In this document: positions 25,919 to 35,722 of the stretch, one piece after another
Position numbering within the stretch: position 1 is the stretch's first letter
Layout of the letters: every line of letters begins with the position of its first letter
Assembly (NCBI RefSeq): GCF_004011865.1
Contig: NZ_RKLP01000003.1
Coordinates: 62,001 to 126,000 of the forward strand
Direction: 5' to 3'
DNA: 64,000 nucleotides
Origin: Prescottella agglutinans
Lineage (GTDB): Bacteria; Actinomycetota; Actinomycetes; Mycobacteriales; Mycobacteriaceae
Program-made: the position numbers and the translations under genes
The notes under the pieces: model-generated
What the model was told of the DNA's origin: nothing
Seen by the model: the letters and a program-made list of their open reading frames with translations, nothing else
Databases searched by the model: none

Positions 25919-26350
25919 GTGAGCTACGCAGGAGACATTACGCCGCAGCAAGCCTGGGAGCTGCTGCGCGAACATCCGGACGCCGTGCTCGTGGATGTGC
26001 GGACCGACGCGGAGTGGCGATACGTCGGCGTGCCCGACACGTCGTCGATCGACCGCCGGACCGTGCTCATCGAATGGGTGAGCTACCCCACGGGTGCGCG
26101 CAACGAGTCCTTCGTCGACCAGCTCGTCGAGGCCGGGATCGTCGGCGGCGCCGACGCGGAGTCCTCGCGCCCGGTCATCTTCCTGTGTCGTTCCGGCCAG
26201 CGCTCGATCGGTGCCGCCGAGGCCGCCACCGCGGCCGGAATCGGCCCCGCCTACAACGTGCTCGACGGGTTCGAGGGCGGACTCGGAGCGGACGGGCGCC
26301 GCGGCACCAGCGGCTGGCGCGCCCTCGGCCTGCCCTGGACGCAGTCGTGA
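25919..26350 (+). CDS. Rhodanese-domain protein
   Basis: 143 residues, one rhodanese module. VLVDVRTDAEW gives the first conserved block and FLCRSGQRS the active-site loop with the persulfide cysteine (~89). GTG start. Its stop overlaps the GTG of metZ (GTGA), so it is translationally coupled to O-succinylhomoserine sulfhydrylase. The same pair is found in M. tuberculosis (Rv0390-Rv0391). It may deliver sulfide or persulfide to MetZ; that is context-based inference. Confidence 0.9.
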   Translation: MSYAGDITPQQAWELLREHPDAVLVDVRTDAEWRYVGVPDTSSIDRRTVLIEWVSYPTGARNESFVDQLVEAGIVGGADAESSRPVIFLCRSGQRSIGAAEAATAAGIGPAYNVLDGFEGGLGADGRRGTSGWRALGLPWTQS

Positions 26351-27570
26351 GCGCCATCCCGCAGGGCGGGTCCTTCCGCAAGACGCTGCCCGACTCGGTG
26401 CGCCCGGCCACCCTCGGTGTCCGCGGCGGCACGCTGCGCTCCGGCTTCGAAGAGACGTCCGAGGCGATCTATCTCAACTCGGGCTTCGTGTACGAGTCCG
26501 CCGAGGCCGCCGAGCAGGCGTTCACCGGTGAGGTCGACCACTTCGTCTACTCCCGGTACGGCAACCCCACGGTGAAGATGTTCGAGGAGCGGCTGCGGCT
26601 GCTCGACGGCGCCGAGGGCTGCTACGCGACCGCGTCCGGCATGTCCGCGGTGTTCACCGCGCTCGGCGCGCTGCTCGGCAAGGGCGACCGCCTGGTCGCC
26701 GCCCGCAGCCTGTTCGGTTCGTGCTTCGTGGTGTGCAACGAGATCCTGCCGCGCTGGGGCGTCGAGACCGTCTTCGTCGACGGCGAGGACCTCGAACAGT
26801 GGGAGCAGGCGCTGTCGGTGCCGACCACCGCGGTGTTCTTCGAGACGCCGTCGAACCCGATGCAGACCCTCGTCGACGTCCGCAGGGTGTCGGAGATGGC
26901 GCACGCGGCCGGCGCGAAGGTGGTCCTCGACAACGTCTTCGCCACCCCGTTGCTGCAGCGCAGCCTCGACCTGGGCGCCGACGTGATCGTGTACTCGGGC
27001 ACCAAGCACATCGACGGTCAGGGCCGCGTCCTCGGCGGCGCGATCCTGGGCCCGAAGGACTACATCGACGGCCCGGTGCAGCAGCTGATCCGGCACACCG
27101 GTCCGGCGCTGAGCCCGTTCAACGCGCACACGCTGCTCAAGGGTCTCGAGACGATGCCACTGCGGGTGGGCCACTCGGTGGACAGCGCGCTGCGCATCGC
27201 GCGGTTCCTCGAGGCCGAGGCGTCGGTCCGCTGGGTCAAGTACCCGTTCCTGGAGTCGCACCCGCAGTACGAGCTGGCCAAGTCGCAGATGAGCGGCGGC
27301 GGCACGGTCGTGACGTTCGAGCTGGACTCGGCCGAGGGTGAGGGCAAGAAGCGCGCCTTCGAACTGCTGAACAAGCTGCGCGTCATCGACATCTCGAACA
27401 ACCTCGGCGACTCCAAGTCGCTCATCACCCACCCGGCCACCACCACGCACCGCGCGATGGGCCCGGAGGGGCGTGCCGCGATCGGTCTGTCCGACGGCGT
27501 CGTGCGCCTGTCGGTGGGCCTGGAGGATCCGGAGGACCTGCTCGAGGATCTGGCGCAGGCGCTGCGCTGA
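26347..27570 (+). CDS. metZ: O-succinylhomoserine sulfhydrylase
   Basis: 407 residues of the Cys/Met-metabolism PLP family. YSRYGNPTV (~77), the cofactor region ATASGMSAVF, VVLDNVFATPLLQ and the PLP lysine in VYSGTKHIDGQG (~222), then SLITHPATTTHRAM, define the MetZ/CGS clade. It makes homocysteine from O-succinylhomoserine and sulfide. The preceding rhodanese gene overlaps it by four bases, and the PhnP/CobU fusion gene follows at 22 bp, possibly in the same transcript. Confidence 0.93.
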   Translation: MSAIPQGGSFRKTLPDSVRPATLGVRGGTLRSGFEETSEAIYLNSGFVYESAEAAEQAFTGEVDHFVYSRYGNPTVKMFEERLRLLDGAEGCYATASGMSAVFTALGALLGKGDRLVAARSLFGSCFVVCNEILPRWGVETVFVDGEDLEQWEQALSVPTTAVFFETPSNPMQTLVDVRRVSEMAHAAGAKVVLDNVFATPLLQRSLDLGADVIVYSGTKHIDGQGRVLGGAILGPKDYIDGPVQQLIRHTGPALSPFNAHTLLKGLETMPLRVGHSVDSALRIARFLEAEASVRWVKYPFLESHPQYELAKSQMSGGGTVVTFELDSAEGEGKKRAFELLNKLRVIDISNNLGDSKSLITHPATTTHRAMGPEGRAAIGLSDGVVRLSVGLEDPEDLLEDLAQALR

Positions 27571-27592
27571 CACGCACGGGAGGGGTTGGACC

Positions 27593-28954
27593 ATCGAGGT
27601 AGCACTGCTGGGCACCGGCAGTGCCGACGGATGGCCCAACCCCTTCTGCGTGTGCGCGTCGTGCCGCACCGCCGCCGCGCGCGGGGAGATCCGCGGGCAG
27701 ACGGCCGCGCTGGTGGACGACGTGCTGCTGCTGGACTGCGGCCCGGAGATCCCACGGGCGGCGGTCCGCGCCGGGCGGCCCCTCGACGCCGTCCGGCACA
27801 TCCTGTTCACCCACGCCCACCCCGACCACGTGGGTCCGGCGGCGCTGCTGTTCCGATCGTGGGTGCGGCGCGATCAGCCGCTCGACGTCGTCGGCCCGGC
27901 CGAGGCGCTCGACCTGTGCCGCGACTGGGTGGGGCCGGACGATCCGGTTCGGTTCGTCCCGGTCGTCCCCGGTGATCGAATTGCCCTCGGCGGCTACGAG
28001 ATCCGGGTGCTCGAGGCCGCGCATCGGGTCTTCCGTGACGGCGACAGCGTCCTCTACGACATCGCCGCGTCCGACGGGGACCGCCTACTGTGGGCGACCG
28101 ACACCGGTCCGCTGCCGGCGTCCACCCTCGACGCCGTCCAGGACGCCCGCTACGACGCGGTGTTCCTCGAGCAGACCTTCGGTACCCGCACCGATCTCGG
28201 TGCCGGACACCACGATCTGACGAGCTTCCCGCGGACGCTCGCCGCGCTGCGCGCCGTCGGCGCCGTCACCGATTCCACCGACGTCGTCGCGGTACACCTG
28301 AGCCACCACAACCCGCCGACGCCGGAACTGTCGGAACGCCTGGCGCCGTGGGGCGCACGGATCGTCGACGACGGCGCGGTGGTCCGGATCGGGCAGTCGG
28401 CGCCGCGCGCGCGGACGTCGTCGCGCACGCTCGTCCTCGGCGGCGCCCGCGCCGGCAAGTCGACGTACGCCGAGGCGGTGCTCGCCGCCGAACCGCGCGT
28501 CACCTATCTCGCGACGGGCGGGGTGCAGGAGGGGGACCGGGAGTGGGCCGAGCGTGTCGCGCTGCACCGCGCCCGGCGCCCGTCGGGGTGGACGACCGTG
28601 GAGACCACCGACGTCGCGGCGGCACTGGCCGCCGCGCGGGCACCGGTGCTGCTCGACTGCCTCGGCACCTGGCTGACCGGGCGCCTCGACCACCACGGCG
28701 TGTGGACCGGCGGCGACTGGGGCGCGGTGGACGCCGACGTCGCGGATCTGCTGGCGGCGTGGCGGGCGGCGCGCGTGCGGATCGTGGCGGTGAGCAACGA
28801 GGTGGGCAGCGGGGTGGTGCCGCCGACGGCCGCGGGCCGACGCTTCCGTGACCTGCTCGGCCGGGTGAATTCCGCCGTGGCGGCCGAGTCCGAGTCCGTC
28901 GTGCTGGTGGTCGCGGGAGTGCCGACGCGGCTGCGGGCGGGCCTGGACGCCTGA
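27593..28954 (+). CDS. cobU: PhnP-like MBL phosphodiesterase fused to CobU (adenosylcobinamide kinase/guanylyltransferase)
   Basis: About 453 residues. Residues 1-~275 are an MBL-fold domain of the PhnP type: LLGTGSADGWPNPFCVCASC with the cysteine pair, and THAHPDH (zinc). Residues ~280-453 are CobU: P-loop GGARAGKST, DCLGTWLTG and SNEVGSGVVPP. CobU phosphorylates and guanylylates adenosylcobinamide in B12 assembly. No ATG, GTG or TTG fits the N-terminus; GGGAGGGG at 27578-27585 sits 7 nt before an ATC (27593), right where the conserved LLGTG motif needs the start. An ATC start or a sequence error are the two explanations. The MBL half might act on alpha-ribazole phosphate or a related nucleotide; unproven. 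Confidence 0.8.
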   Translation: MEVALLGTGSADGWPNPFCVCASCRTAAARGEIRGQTAALVDDVLLLDCGPEIPRAAVRAGRPLDAVRHILFTHAHPDHVGPAALLFRSWVRRDQPLDVVGPAEALDLCRDWVGPDDPVRFVPVVPGDRIALGGYEIRVLEAAHRVFRDGDSVLYDIAASDGDRLLWATDTGPLPASTLDAVQDARYDAVFLEQTFGTRTDLGAGHHDLTSFPRTLAALRAVGAVTDSTDVVAVHLSHHNPPTPELSERLAPWGARIVDDGAVVRIGQSAPRARTSSRTLVLGGARAGKSTYAEAVLAAEPRVTYLATGGVQEGDREWAERVALHRARRPSGWTTVETTDVAAALAAARAPVLLDCLGTWLTGRLDHHGVWTGGDWGAVDADVADLLAAWRAARVRIVAVSNEVGSGVVPPTAAGRRFRDLLGRVNSAVAAESESVVLVVAGVPTRLRAGLDA

Positions 28955-28988
28955 TATGGGAACGTGTCCCCAGAGGGTCGCACCGTCC

Positions 28989-30374
28989 TCACGACGGGGG
29001 GCGCACGACCTGACCGACGTGCAGGACTCCGCGTGGGTCGAGGTCGTTCGCCAGCGCGCCGAGCCAGTGCCAGGTGTCCTCGTCGTAGGACCGGGCGATC
29101 CGTTCCGGGTCGGCGCTCGCGGCGAAATTGGGCAGCGTGCCTCCGGTGACCCACGTGGCCACGGACTGTTCGACGACGCGCGCGTGCTCGACGACCGCCT
29201 CGGCGAGGGGCGGAGCGAGGACACCCACGACCATCAGCGCGAACGAGGCGTCTCGGTGGCAGAAGGCGCTGCGATGGCGGGGTTCGCGGGCCAGCGCACC
29301 ACCGAGCAGTCGGAGTTCGATCACCGTCTGCGGCGATCCGGAACCCGGTCCGGCGACCGCGAGCAGGGCGTCGACGGCGTCGTGTGACAACGGATGGGTG
29401 AGGGCACTGAGCTCGTGGGTCGGCATCGGGTCGACCGGATCGGCGTGGATCGCGGACAGCGCCGCGTACGGCATCGGGCCCACGGCGTCGATCAGCGGCG
29501 TCGCCACCGCGCGCAGGCGCGCGAGTTCGGCCTCGGCCTCGGGCTCGTCTGCGACACTGGCGAATCGGACGGCGACCGTGAGCCGGCCCGCGAGCGGGGG
29601 CGGGATCTGCGGCAGCGGAGGGAGCTGCAGGAACGCGATCGACGTCGAGCTGTGCTCGGGCAGGTCGCGGCACCAGTCGAGCCAGGCATGCGCGACCACC
29701 GCAGCATCGGCACCGTCGAAGTAGAGAGCGCCACCGTAGATCCGGGAGAGCGGCAGCAGGTCGATCTCCACCGCCGTGACGATCCCCAGTGTCGCCTTGC
29801 CGCCGCGCAGGCCCCAGAACAGCTCGGCATGCTCGTCCGGTGTGACGTGCAACTGCTCACCGCCACCGGTGACGACGTCGAACGCCCGTACGTGGTCGGA
29901 GGACAGCCCGTAGGTTCGCACCAGCGGGCCGATGCCCGCGCCGGTGAGGAAGCCTGCCACGCCGACCGTGGCGGAGGAGCCCGTCAGCGGCGCCAAGCCG
30001 TGGGGCGCCGCCGCGTCGAGGACGTCCTGCCAGATCGCGCCGGCCCCGATGTGCGCGGTGCGGGTGTCGGGGTCGACGACGCACTCGTTCAGTCGCCCGG
30101 TGTGCACCAACAGGACGTCCCCGCTCACGGCAACCGCGCCGTGCCCGGTGCGCTGCACGGCAACCCGGAGTCCGTGCTGCCCGGCGAAGCGGACCGCGGC
30201 CGCGACATCGTCCGCATTCGCGGCCGCGACGACCGCACGGGGGGTGACCGGGACGGCCAGGTTCCACGGCGTCGTCAGTTCGTATCCCGGTTCGCCGGGA
30301 AGGGCGATCGATCCGGTCAGACATGCACGGAGTGACGCGATCGTCTCGTCGCTCACCGGGGTCTGGAGGTCCAT
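28989..30374 (-). CDS. FAD-binding oxidoreductase, BBE-like (PCMH-type)
   Basis: 461 residues. A PCMH-type FAD domain fills ~40-215, with VQRTGHGAVAV offering the histidine for covalent FAD, and TVGVAGFLTGAGIGPL. The second covalent site of bicovalent members (a cysteine) is a serine here, so a single histidyl link is expected. The C-terminus ends in a short BBE segment (YDEDTWHWLGALANDLDP). Such enzymes oxidise sugars, polyketides, alkaloids or aromatic alcohols. It has an AAGGAAG ribosome-binding site, and lies downstream of a large BTAD regulator on the same strand, its likely controller. The substrate is unknown. Confidence 0.82.
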   Translation of the reverse strand: MDLQTPVSDETIASLRACLTGSIALPGEPGYELTTPWNLAVPVTPRAVVAAANADDVAAAVRFAGQHGLRVAVQRTGHGAVAVSGDVLLVHTGRLNECVVDPDTRTAHIGAGAIWQDVLDAAAPHGLAPLTGSSATVGVAGFLTGAGIGPLVRTYGLSSDHVRAFDVVTGGGEQLHVTPDEHAELFWGLRGGKATLGIVTAVEIDLLPLSRIYGGALYFDGADAAVVAHAWLDWCRDLPEHSSTSIAFLQLPPLPQIPPPLAGRLTVAVRFASVADEPEAEAELARLRAVATPLIDAVGPMPYAALSAIHADPVDPMPTHELSALTHPLSHDAVDALLAVAGPGSGSPQTVIELRLLGGALAREPRHRSAFCHRDASFALMVVGVLAPPLAEAVVEHARVVEQSVATWVTGGTLPNFAASADPERIARSYDEDTWHWLGALANDLDPRGVLHVGQVVRPPS

Positions 30375-30523
30375 GGAAGCTTCCTTTCGTCGTCCACTCT
30401 CGGGGCGTGAAAGAAAGAATGTCCGGACCCACTTGGGTGGTTCTTGTGCGCCGCGAGACCGTGGCTCCAAGTTTTCGCCAAGCGCGAGGGACCCGTCGAT
30501 GACGTCGGGGCTCCGGCTCGGGC

Positions 30524-33500
30524 TCACGCGAGCAGCGACCGTGCCTGTGCCGCCAACCCGTGCATCCCGCGGCGTGCCGATTCCTCGGCGACGGCGGACA
30601 GTTCGCCGGCACGCCCGGACGAGTCGGGTTCGAGTTGCGCGCGAAGCAGTCTGCACCGCAGCAGCGTGGGCGCACCCGACGTGCGGTGTGCGATCTGCTC
30701 CGCCTCCTCCATTCGGGCCGACGCCTGATCGGTCTGCCCCAGCACGGCGTGCAGGCGTGCGGACGCCTCGGCGACCGTACCGACGACCCCCACTTGCCCC
30801 ACGGTCGCGATCCGGTCCGTGAAGGGCGCGAGACGTTCGAGGAACAGGTCGGCGTACTCGACCAGGGACAGATCGGCGACGATATGGGCGAGCAGCGTCT
30901 GGTGTCCCAGCGTGGTCCACACGTCCGGCCCCGGGTCCGACGTCCAGCGCGCGATGCCTTCGACCGCGGCCCGCCGATCGCCCCGTGCCGCCGCGATCGC
31001 GATACTCCATGCCCTCGGCTCGACGAAGCCGGGTGTCGTACCGGCCAGCTCACCCTGCTCCCATTTCAGGGTGTTCTGAGCGAGGTCGGCGCTCCCTGCG
31101 GTGTACAGCTCGGTTTGCAGATGGATCTGCCGCGCCGTGTCGTACTGTCGCGCAGCTTGTTCGAGGTCTCCACGCCACTCCGCGAGCGTGCCTTCCATCC
31201 ACCTGAGCTGGACTCGAACCACGGGCAGGCGCAACAGGTCGCAGCCGATGATTCCCTGCCGCACGTGTGCGGCGGCGGCATCGACGTTCGCGAGATTCAT
31301 CTGCGTCATGCTCGCGACCGTGTGCACGATGACGTCGTCGACCCGCGACTGCTGGTGCGGCAGTTCCAGCAGCTCGGTCAGCAGTTCGACCGATTCCCGA
31401 CCATGCCGCGCCACTCCGGAGAACAGGAGGATCCGGCCCAGTAGCGCATCGGCGATCACATCCGGATCACCCTGGGCCCGAGCCAGTTCGAGCGCGCGCC
31501 GGCTCATACCTTCGGGCACTGTGGAATCCGGGTGGTAGCAGTTGCCCACCGCGAGCGCGGACAGGATCCGGGAGTGCGCGACGGGATCCGCCTCGACGAA
31601 CGGGCCCAGTGCGTCGAGGCGTTCGAGGAGCGGCCCCGGATCCCGGCCGTACGACACCCACGGCCACCCTCCCGCGGCGCGCAGGAGTGCGGCCGCCAGT
31701 CGCCCCGCGCCCGAGGTGCGCCCTTCGCGCACCGCCTCGAGCAGACCGGCACCGACGACGTCGAGGACGGTCTGCCCGCGACCGGCGCGGGCCAGTGCCT
31801 CCACCCGGGCCACCAGCAGATCGTCACGATCGTCGGGCGACCGTTCCGGCGCGGGCAGCTGGTCGAATATCTGGACGGCGGTCTCCCACCAGTGCGCGGC
31901 GGTCTCCGAACTCCATCGTTCCGTCGCCTCCCGGGCCGCGACGGTGCACGCGTCGAGCACCGCGCGCGCATCCACCAGTGGCAGTGCGGCGCAGAGATGT
32001 TGGGCACGCCGACTGGCGCGATCCGCATCGGAGGAGTCCGCCAGGATCTCGGCGACCCGTGCGTGGATGCGCTGACGTCGCAACGCGGGCATTGCCTCGA
32101 GGACCTCGTTCCGCAGCAGTCCGTGCGCGAAGACGTATCCCCGTGCTCCGGGCGCAGTCACGATGATGCGTTCGTCCGCCGCCTCGTCGAGGTGGTCGGC
32201 GAGCGCGTCCAGGTCGAGGCGGGACGCCGCGGCCAGGAGATCGACCTCGATGGCGTCGCCGAGCACGGCCGCCACTCGAAGCACCTGCAACACCGCCGGT
32301 TCCACGGCCGCGAGTCGTCTGCCCAGCACCGACCGCACGACCATCGGTATCTCGTCGCCGAGTCGCTCGTCGCGCGGCAGTCGCGCGTACTCCGAGACGA
32401 ACAGCGGGTTGCCCCCGGTCCGGTCGGTCAGGACCTGGACCTGGGCCGGACCGATCCGCTCACCGGCGACGTGGCTGGCCAGCTCCTCGACCTCGGCCGG
32501 TCCCAACGGCGGCACCGCGACGTGCCGGTTGCCTTCCCCGCGCAGCACCGCATCGACGAGAGCGCCGACCGTTCCGATTCCGGTGTCACGCAACGTCAAC
32601 ACGAAACACACCGGACGGTGGAGGAGCGCACCCACCAGATACGACAGGCACCGCAGCGAAGTCGGGTCGGCCCACTGTATGTCGTCGACGACGACGGTCA
32701 GCGCGGGCTTGCCCGCGACCGCGGCCTCGATCACCTCCAGCACCCGTTCGTACACGGCGAACCGCGCCTCGTCCGGGTCGACGCCGGTCGGCGGAATCAG
32801 CACCGCGTCCGCGTCGCCGCCGAGCTCACGCACCAGTCGGCGGATCGGCCACCAGGCCGGTGCGCCGTCGTCCTCCGGGCACCGCGCCCACACCGCCGTC
32901 CCCCCGACGGCCACCGTCCGCGCGGCGCACTCCTCGGCCAACCGGGTCTTCCCGATCCCGGCCGGGCCGGTGAGTGCCAGCCACCGCGTGGACCCGGCGA
33001 GTACGTCGTCGAGCATCCGCTCGATCACGAGGGTTTCGCCTCGACGCCCGACGAACACGCGGACTGTTCCCTCCTCGCCGACCGCGTCGCCCGCCCCGGG
33101 TGCGTCGGCGCTCGAGGACTGAGACACGGGCAGCGGAACCTGTTCCGCCCCGGTCCATCCCGGTGTGCGCGGCCAGGCCGCGAGACCCGGATCGTGGCGC
33201 AGGATCGCGCTCTGGAGTGCGCGCAACTCGGTCCCGGGCGCGAGGCCCAGCTCGGCGTCGAGCCGATCGACGTGCGACCGGAACCACCCCAACGCCTCCG
33301 ACGACCGGCCGGCCCGGTGCAGGGCGAGCATCCGGAGCCAGCAGGTTCGGTCCCGGTACGGGAATTCGCTGCACAACTGGGCCGCCTCCACGAGGGCGGG
33401 CGGGATCCGCCCCAGCGCGAGCAGCGCAGTGATCCGGGTCTCCCTGCATTCTGTCCGTACCTCGTCGAAGCCCGCGGCCTCCACCTGAACCCACGGCTCG

Positions 33501-33940
33501 TCGGCCAGGTCCTCGAGCAACGGCCCCCGGACTGCTGCGAGCGCCCGGTCGGCGGTCTTCAGAGCCGGTTCCCACGCCCCGTCCTCCGCGAGACGCCGAG
33601 CGTCCTCGGCGTCGTCGAGGAAACTCACCAGATCGACCTCGTCCGTCGAGACGTCGAGGACATAACCCGGCGGTTGCCGCACGATCGGCGAGGTGGCTCC
33701 GGTCTCGACGCGGAGCACCCGGCGCAGGTTCGAGATGTACGCCTGGATGCTCGCCATGGCGCTCGCGGGCGCATCGTCCCCCCAGAGGGCGTCGACGAGG
33801 CGGGCGGTGGACACCACCCGCCCGCGACCGAGCAGCAGGACGGCCAGGACCGCGCGTTGCTTGCGCGGCCCCAGATCGAGGATCTCGTCACCGGAGTCGG
33901 TGTGGGCCACCTCCAGCGGTCCGAGCAGCCGATAGATCAT
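30524..33940 (-). CDS. Large BTAD/OmpR-HTH regulator with AAA-type ATPase and TPR-like tail
   Basis: 1138 residues. The N-terminal OmpR-type winged helix (~1-95) and bacterial transcriptional activator domain (~100-245) are as in SARP/AfsR/EmbR proteins. A predicted ATPase follows from ~295: Walker A GPAGIGKT (325-332) and Walker B LTVVVDD (414-420). The remaining ~500 residues are helical TPR-like repeats. This is the AfsR/MalT-like STAND arrangement, in which ligand and ATP cause oligomerisation and DNA binding. Start MIYRLLG follows GAGGAG; a 27-residue extension is rejected. It is flanked by an oxidoreductase and an MFS exporter, probably its targets. Confidence 0.87.
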   Translation of the reverse strand: MIYRLLGPLEVAHTDSGDEILDLGPRKQRAVLAVLLLGRGRVVSTARLVDALWGDDAPASAMASIQAYISNLRRVLRVETGATSPIVRQPPGYVLDVSTDEVDLVSFLDDAEDARRLAEDGAWEPALKTADRALAAVRGPLLEDLADEPWVQVEAAGFDEVRTECRETRITALLALGRIPPALVEAAQLCSEFPYRDRTCWLRMLALHRAGRSSEALGWFRSHVDRLDAELGLAPGTELRALQSAILRHDPGLAAWPRTPGWTGAEQVPLPVSQSSSADAPGAGDAVGEEGTVRVFVGRRGETLVIERMLDDVLAGSTRWLALTGPAGIGKTRLAEECAARTVAVGGTAVWARCPEDDGAPAWWPIRRLVRELGGDADAVLIPPTGVDPDEARFAVYERVLEVIEAAVAGKPALTVVVDDIQWADPTSLRCLSYLVGALLHRPVCFVLTLRDTGIGTVGALVDAVLRGEGNRHVAVPPLGPAEVEELASHVAGERIGPAQVQVLTDRTGGNPLFVSEYARLPRDERLGDEIPMVVRSVLGRRLAAVEPAVLQVLRVAAVLGDAIEVDLLAAASRLDLDALADHLDEAADERIIVTAPGARGYVFAHGLLRNEVLEAMPALRRQRIHARVAEILADSSDADRASRRAQHLCAALPLVDARAVLDACTVAAREATERWSSETAAHWWETAVQIFDQLPAPERSPDDRDDLLVARVEALARAGRGQTVLDVVGAGLLEAVREGRTSGAGRLAAALLRAAGGWPWVSYGRDPGPLLERLDALGPFVEADPVAHSRILSALAVGNCYHPDSTVPEGMSRRALELARAQGDPDVIADALLGRILLFSGVARHGRESVELLTELLELPHQQSRVDDVIVHTVASMTQMNLANVDAAAAHVRQGIIGCDLLRLPVVRVQLRWMEGTLAEWRGDLEQAARQYDTARQIHLQTELYTAGSADLAQNTLKWEQGELAGTTPGFVEPRAWSIAIAAARGDRRAAVEGIARWTSDPGPDVWTTLGHQTLLAHIVADLSLVEYADLFLERLAPFTDRIATVGQVGVVGTVAEASARLHAVLGQTDQASARMEEAEQIAHRTSGAPTLLRCRLLRAQLEPDSSGRAGELSAVAEESARRGMHGLAAQARSLLA

Positions 33941-34017
33941 CTGTGGACTCCTCGTACACGACGACTCCGGACTGCACGAGTGTAGGGACCGAGAGGTGTC
34001 GACGTACGGCGAAACGA

Positions 34018-35463
34018 TCATCGCACCACCGAAACGACCTCACCGGCACCGTCGGCGCTCCGACGCGCGGAACGTCGCGCGGGCAGAGTGGCCGCGCAGA
34101 CCAGCGCTCCCAGCGCCGCGACGAGTGCGGCGACCATCAGCGCGGCGTGGAGGCCCGAGACGAAGTCCTCCGGCGATCCGCCCGGCAGCATCGACTGCGC
34201 GGGAAGGAGGGCTCCGAGACCGGCCACGCCCACCGCGATCCCGGTCTGGCGGAATGCGTCGTTGATCCCGGCGGCCAACCCGAAGTGGTCGGCGGTGCTC
34301 TCCCCGAGCACCAGCCCGCTCATCACCGGATTGAACACTCCCGCGCCCACCAGGGCGACGGCGAACCCGGGCAGGATCGCGTACTTCGAGCTGGACACGT
34401 CGACGACGGTCATCATCACCAAACCCGAAGCCACCAAGATCAGCGAAGCGGTCAGCGTGACCGACACCGGGATCCGGCCGTCGAGTTTCGCGGTGGCGCC
34501 CGCGACGACGAACATGGCGACCGTCGCGGGCAGGTACACCAACCCCGCCTCGACCGGCGACAAGTGCAGGATGTTCTGCAGGTAGATAGTGGTGTAGACG
34601 AACACTGCGAACAACGATGCCGAGATCGCGAAGGCCGCGACCTGTGCGCCCGCGAACGCCCGGTTCGTCAGCAGCTTCGGCGGCAGCATCGGTTCACGCG
34701 CCCGCAGCTCGTATCCGACGAATCCGATGAGCGCGACGGCACCGACGACGAGGGCGACAACCGTCGCCGGCGAGGTCCATCCGACCTCGTTGCCGCGCAA
34801 CAGCCCGAAGACGAGTGCGCCCAAGCCGATACAGACGAGGATCTGTCCGATCACGTCGGCACCGCGAGGGTTCGGGTCCCGCGATTCCGGCACCCATCTG
34901 ACGGTGACGGCGAGAGTGAGCAGTCCGATCGGGACGTTGATCAGGAAGATGGCCCGCCAGTTCACCAGCTCGGTCAGCAGGCCGCCGACCAGCGGACCGA
35001 TCGCGAACGCCCCGCCGATCGTGGCGCCGTACGCGGCCAGCGCCGTGGTGCGCGCGGGCCCCTTCTCGAACACGTCGGCGAGGAGTGCGAGCGAGCAGGC
35101 GAACATGACGGCAGCGCCGACCCCCTGCACCGTGCGTGCAAGGTCGAGCACCCAGATGTCCGGCGCCACCGTGCAGATCAGCGAGGCGGCGGTGAACGCC
35201 GCGATGCCGACTTCGAACACGTAGCGACGTCCACGCCGGTCAGCCCACGATCCGGCGCTGAGGACCACGGTCGCCAGCGCCAGCGTGTAGGCGTCGACGA
35301 CCCACTGCAGCCCGCTCACGCCGGTGTCGAGATCGACCGCGATGGAGGGAAGGGCGGTGTTGACCACGGCGATGTCGAGCATCAACATCGCCGTGGTCAC
35401 GCAGACCACGATCAGGGTTGCGCGTCGCGTTGCGACGCTCTTCGGAACTGTCTCGACCGGCAT
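34018..35463 (-). CDS. MFS multidrug transporter, DHA2/EmrB-QacA type (14 TM)
   Basis: 481 residues with about 14 hydrophobic helices. The motif A loop is AGSWADRRGRRYVFEVG (~75) and motif D1 LDIAVVNTALPSI lies in the first helix, both DHA2 signatures. It would export drugs or small products using the proton gradient. The start at MPVETVPK is chosen over longer open frames that lack ribosome-binding sites. It is upstream of the BTAD regulator on the same strand and in the same presumed cluster with the flavin oxidoreductase; cargo unknown. Confidence 0.88.
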   Translation of the reverse strand: MPVETVPKSVATRRATLIVVCVTTAMLMLDIAVVNTALPSIAVDLDTGVSGLQWVVDAYTLALATVVLSAGSWADRRGRRYVFEVGIAAFTAASLICTVAPDIWVLDLARTVQGVGAAVMFACSLALLADVFEKGPARTTALAAYGATIGGAFAIGPLVGGLLTELVNWRAIFLINVPIGLLTLAVTVRWVPESRDPNPRGADVIGQILVCIGLGALVFGLLRGNEVGWTSPATVVALVVGAVALIGFVGYELRAREPMLPPKLLTNRAFAGAQVAAFAISASLFAVFVYTTIYLQNILHLSPVEAGLVYLPATVAMFVVAGATAKLDGRIPVSVTLTASLILVASGLVMMTVVDVSSSKYAILPGFAVALVGAGVFNPVMSGLVLGESTADHFGLAAGINDAFRQTGIAVGVAGLGALLPAQSMLPGGSPEDFVSGLHAALMVAALVAALGALVCAATLPARRSARRSADGAGEVVSVVR

Positions 35464-35722
35464 CGGGTGTCCTCGGTGTGTCGGAGGGAGCGGCACGAGG
35501 GTTCTCGCGCCGTCCCCACCGTGTGCCCGCGCGCTTGGCCCACACCGGGTGAAACCCTTGGAGGCGTCCGGCCCGAGCGGCCGACGTGCAACTTTCGTCG
35601 GCCCGATGCCGCCACACAACACGCATTCTGGGCTCGATCGGGAGAATCGACGCACCGCACGCGGGGTGCGTCCTAGCCTGACAACCGGGACTTCAGTGGG
35701 GTACGCCCGATTCGAGGTGTTC

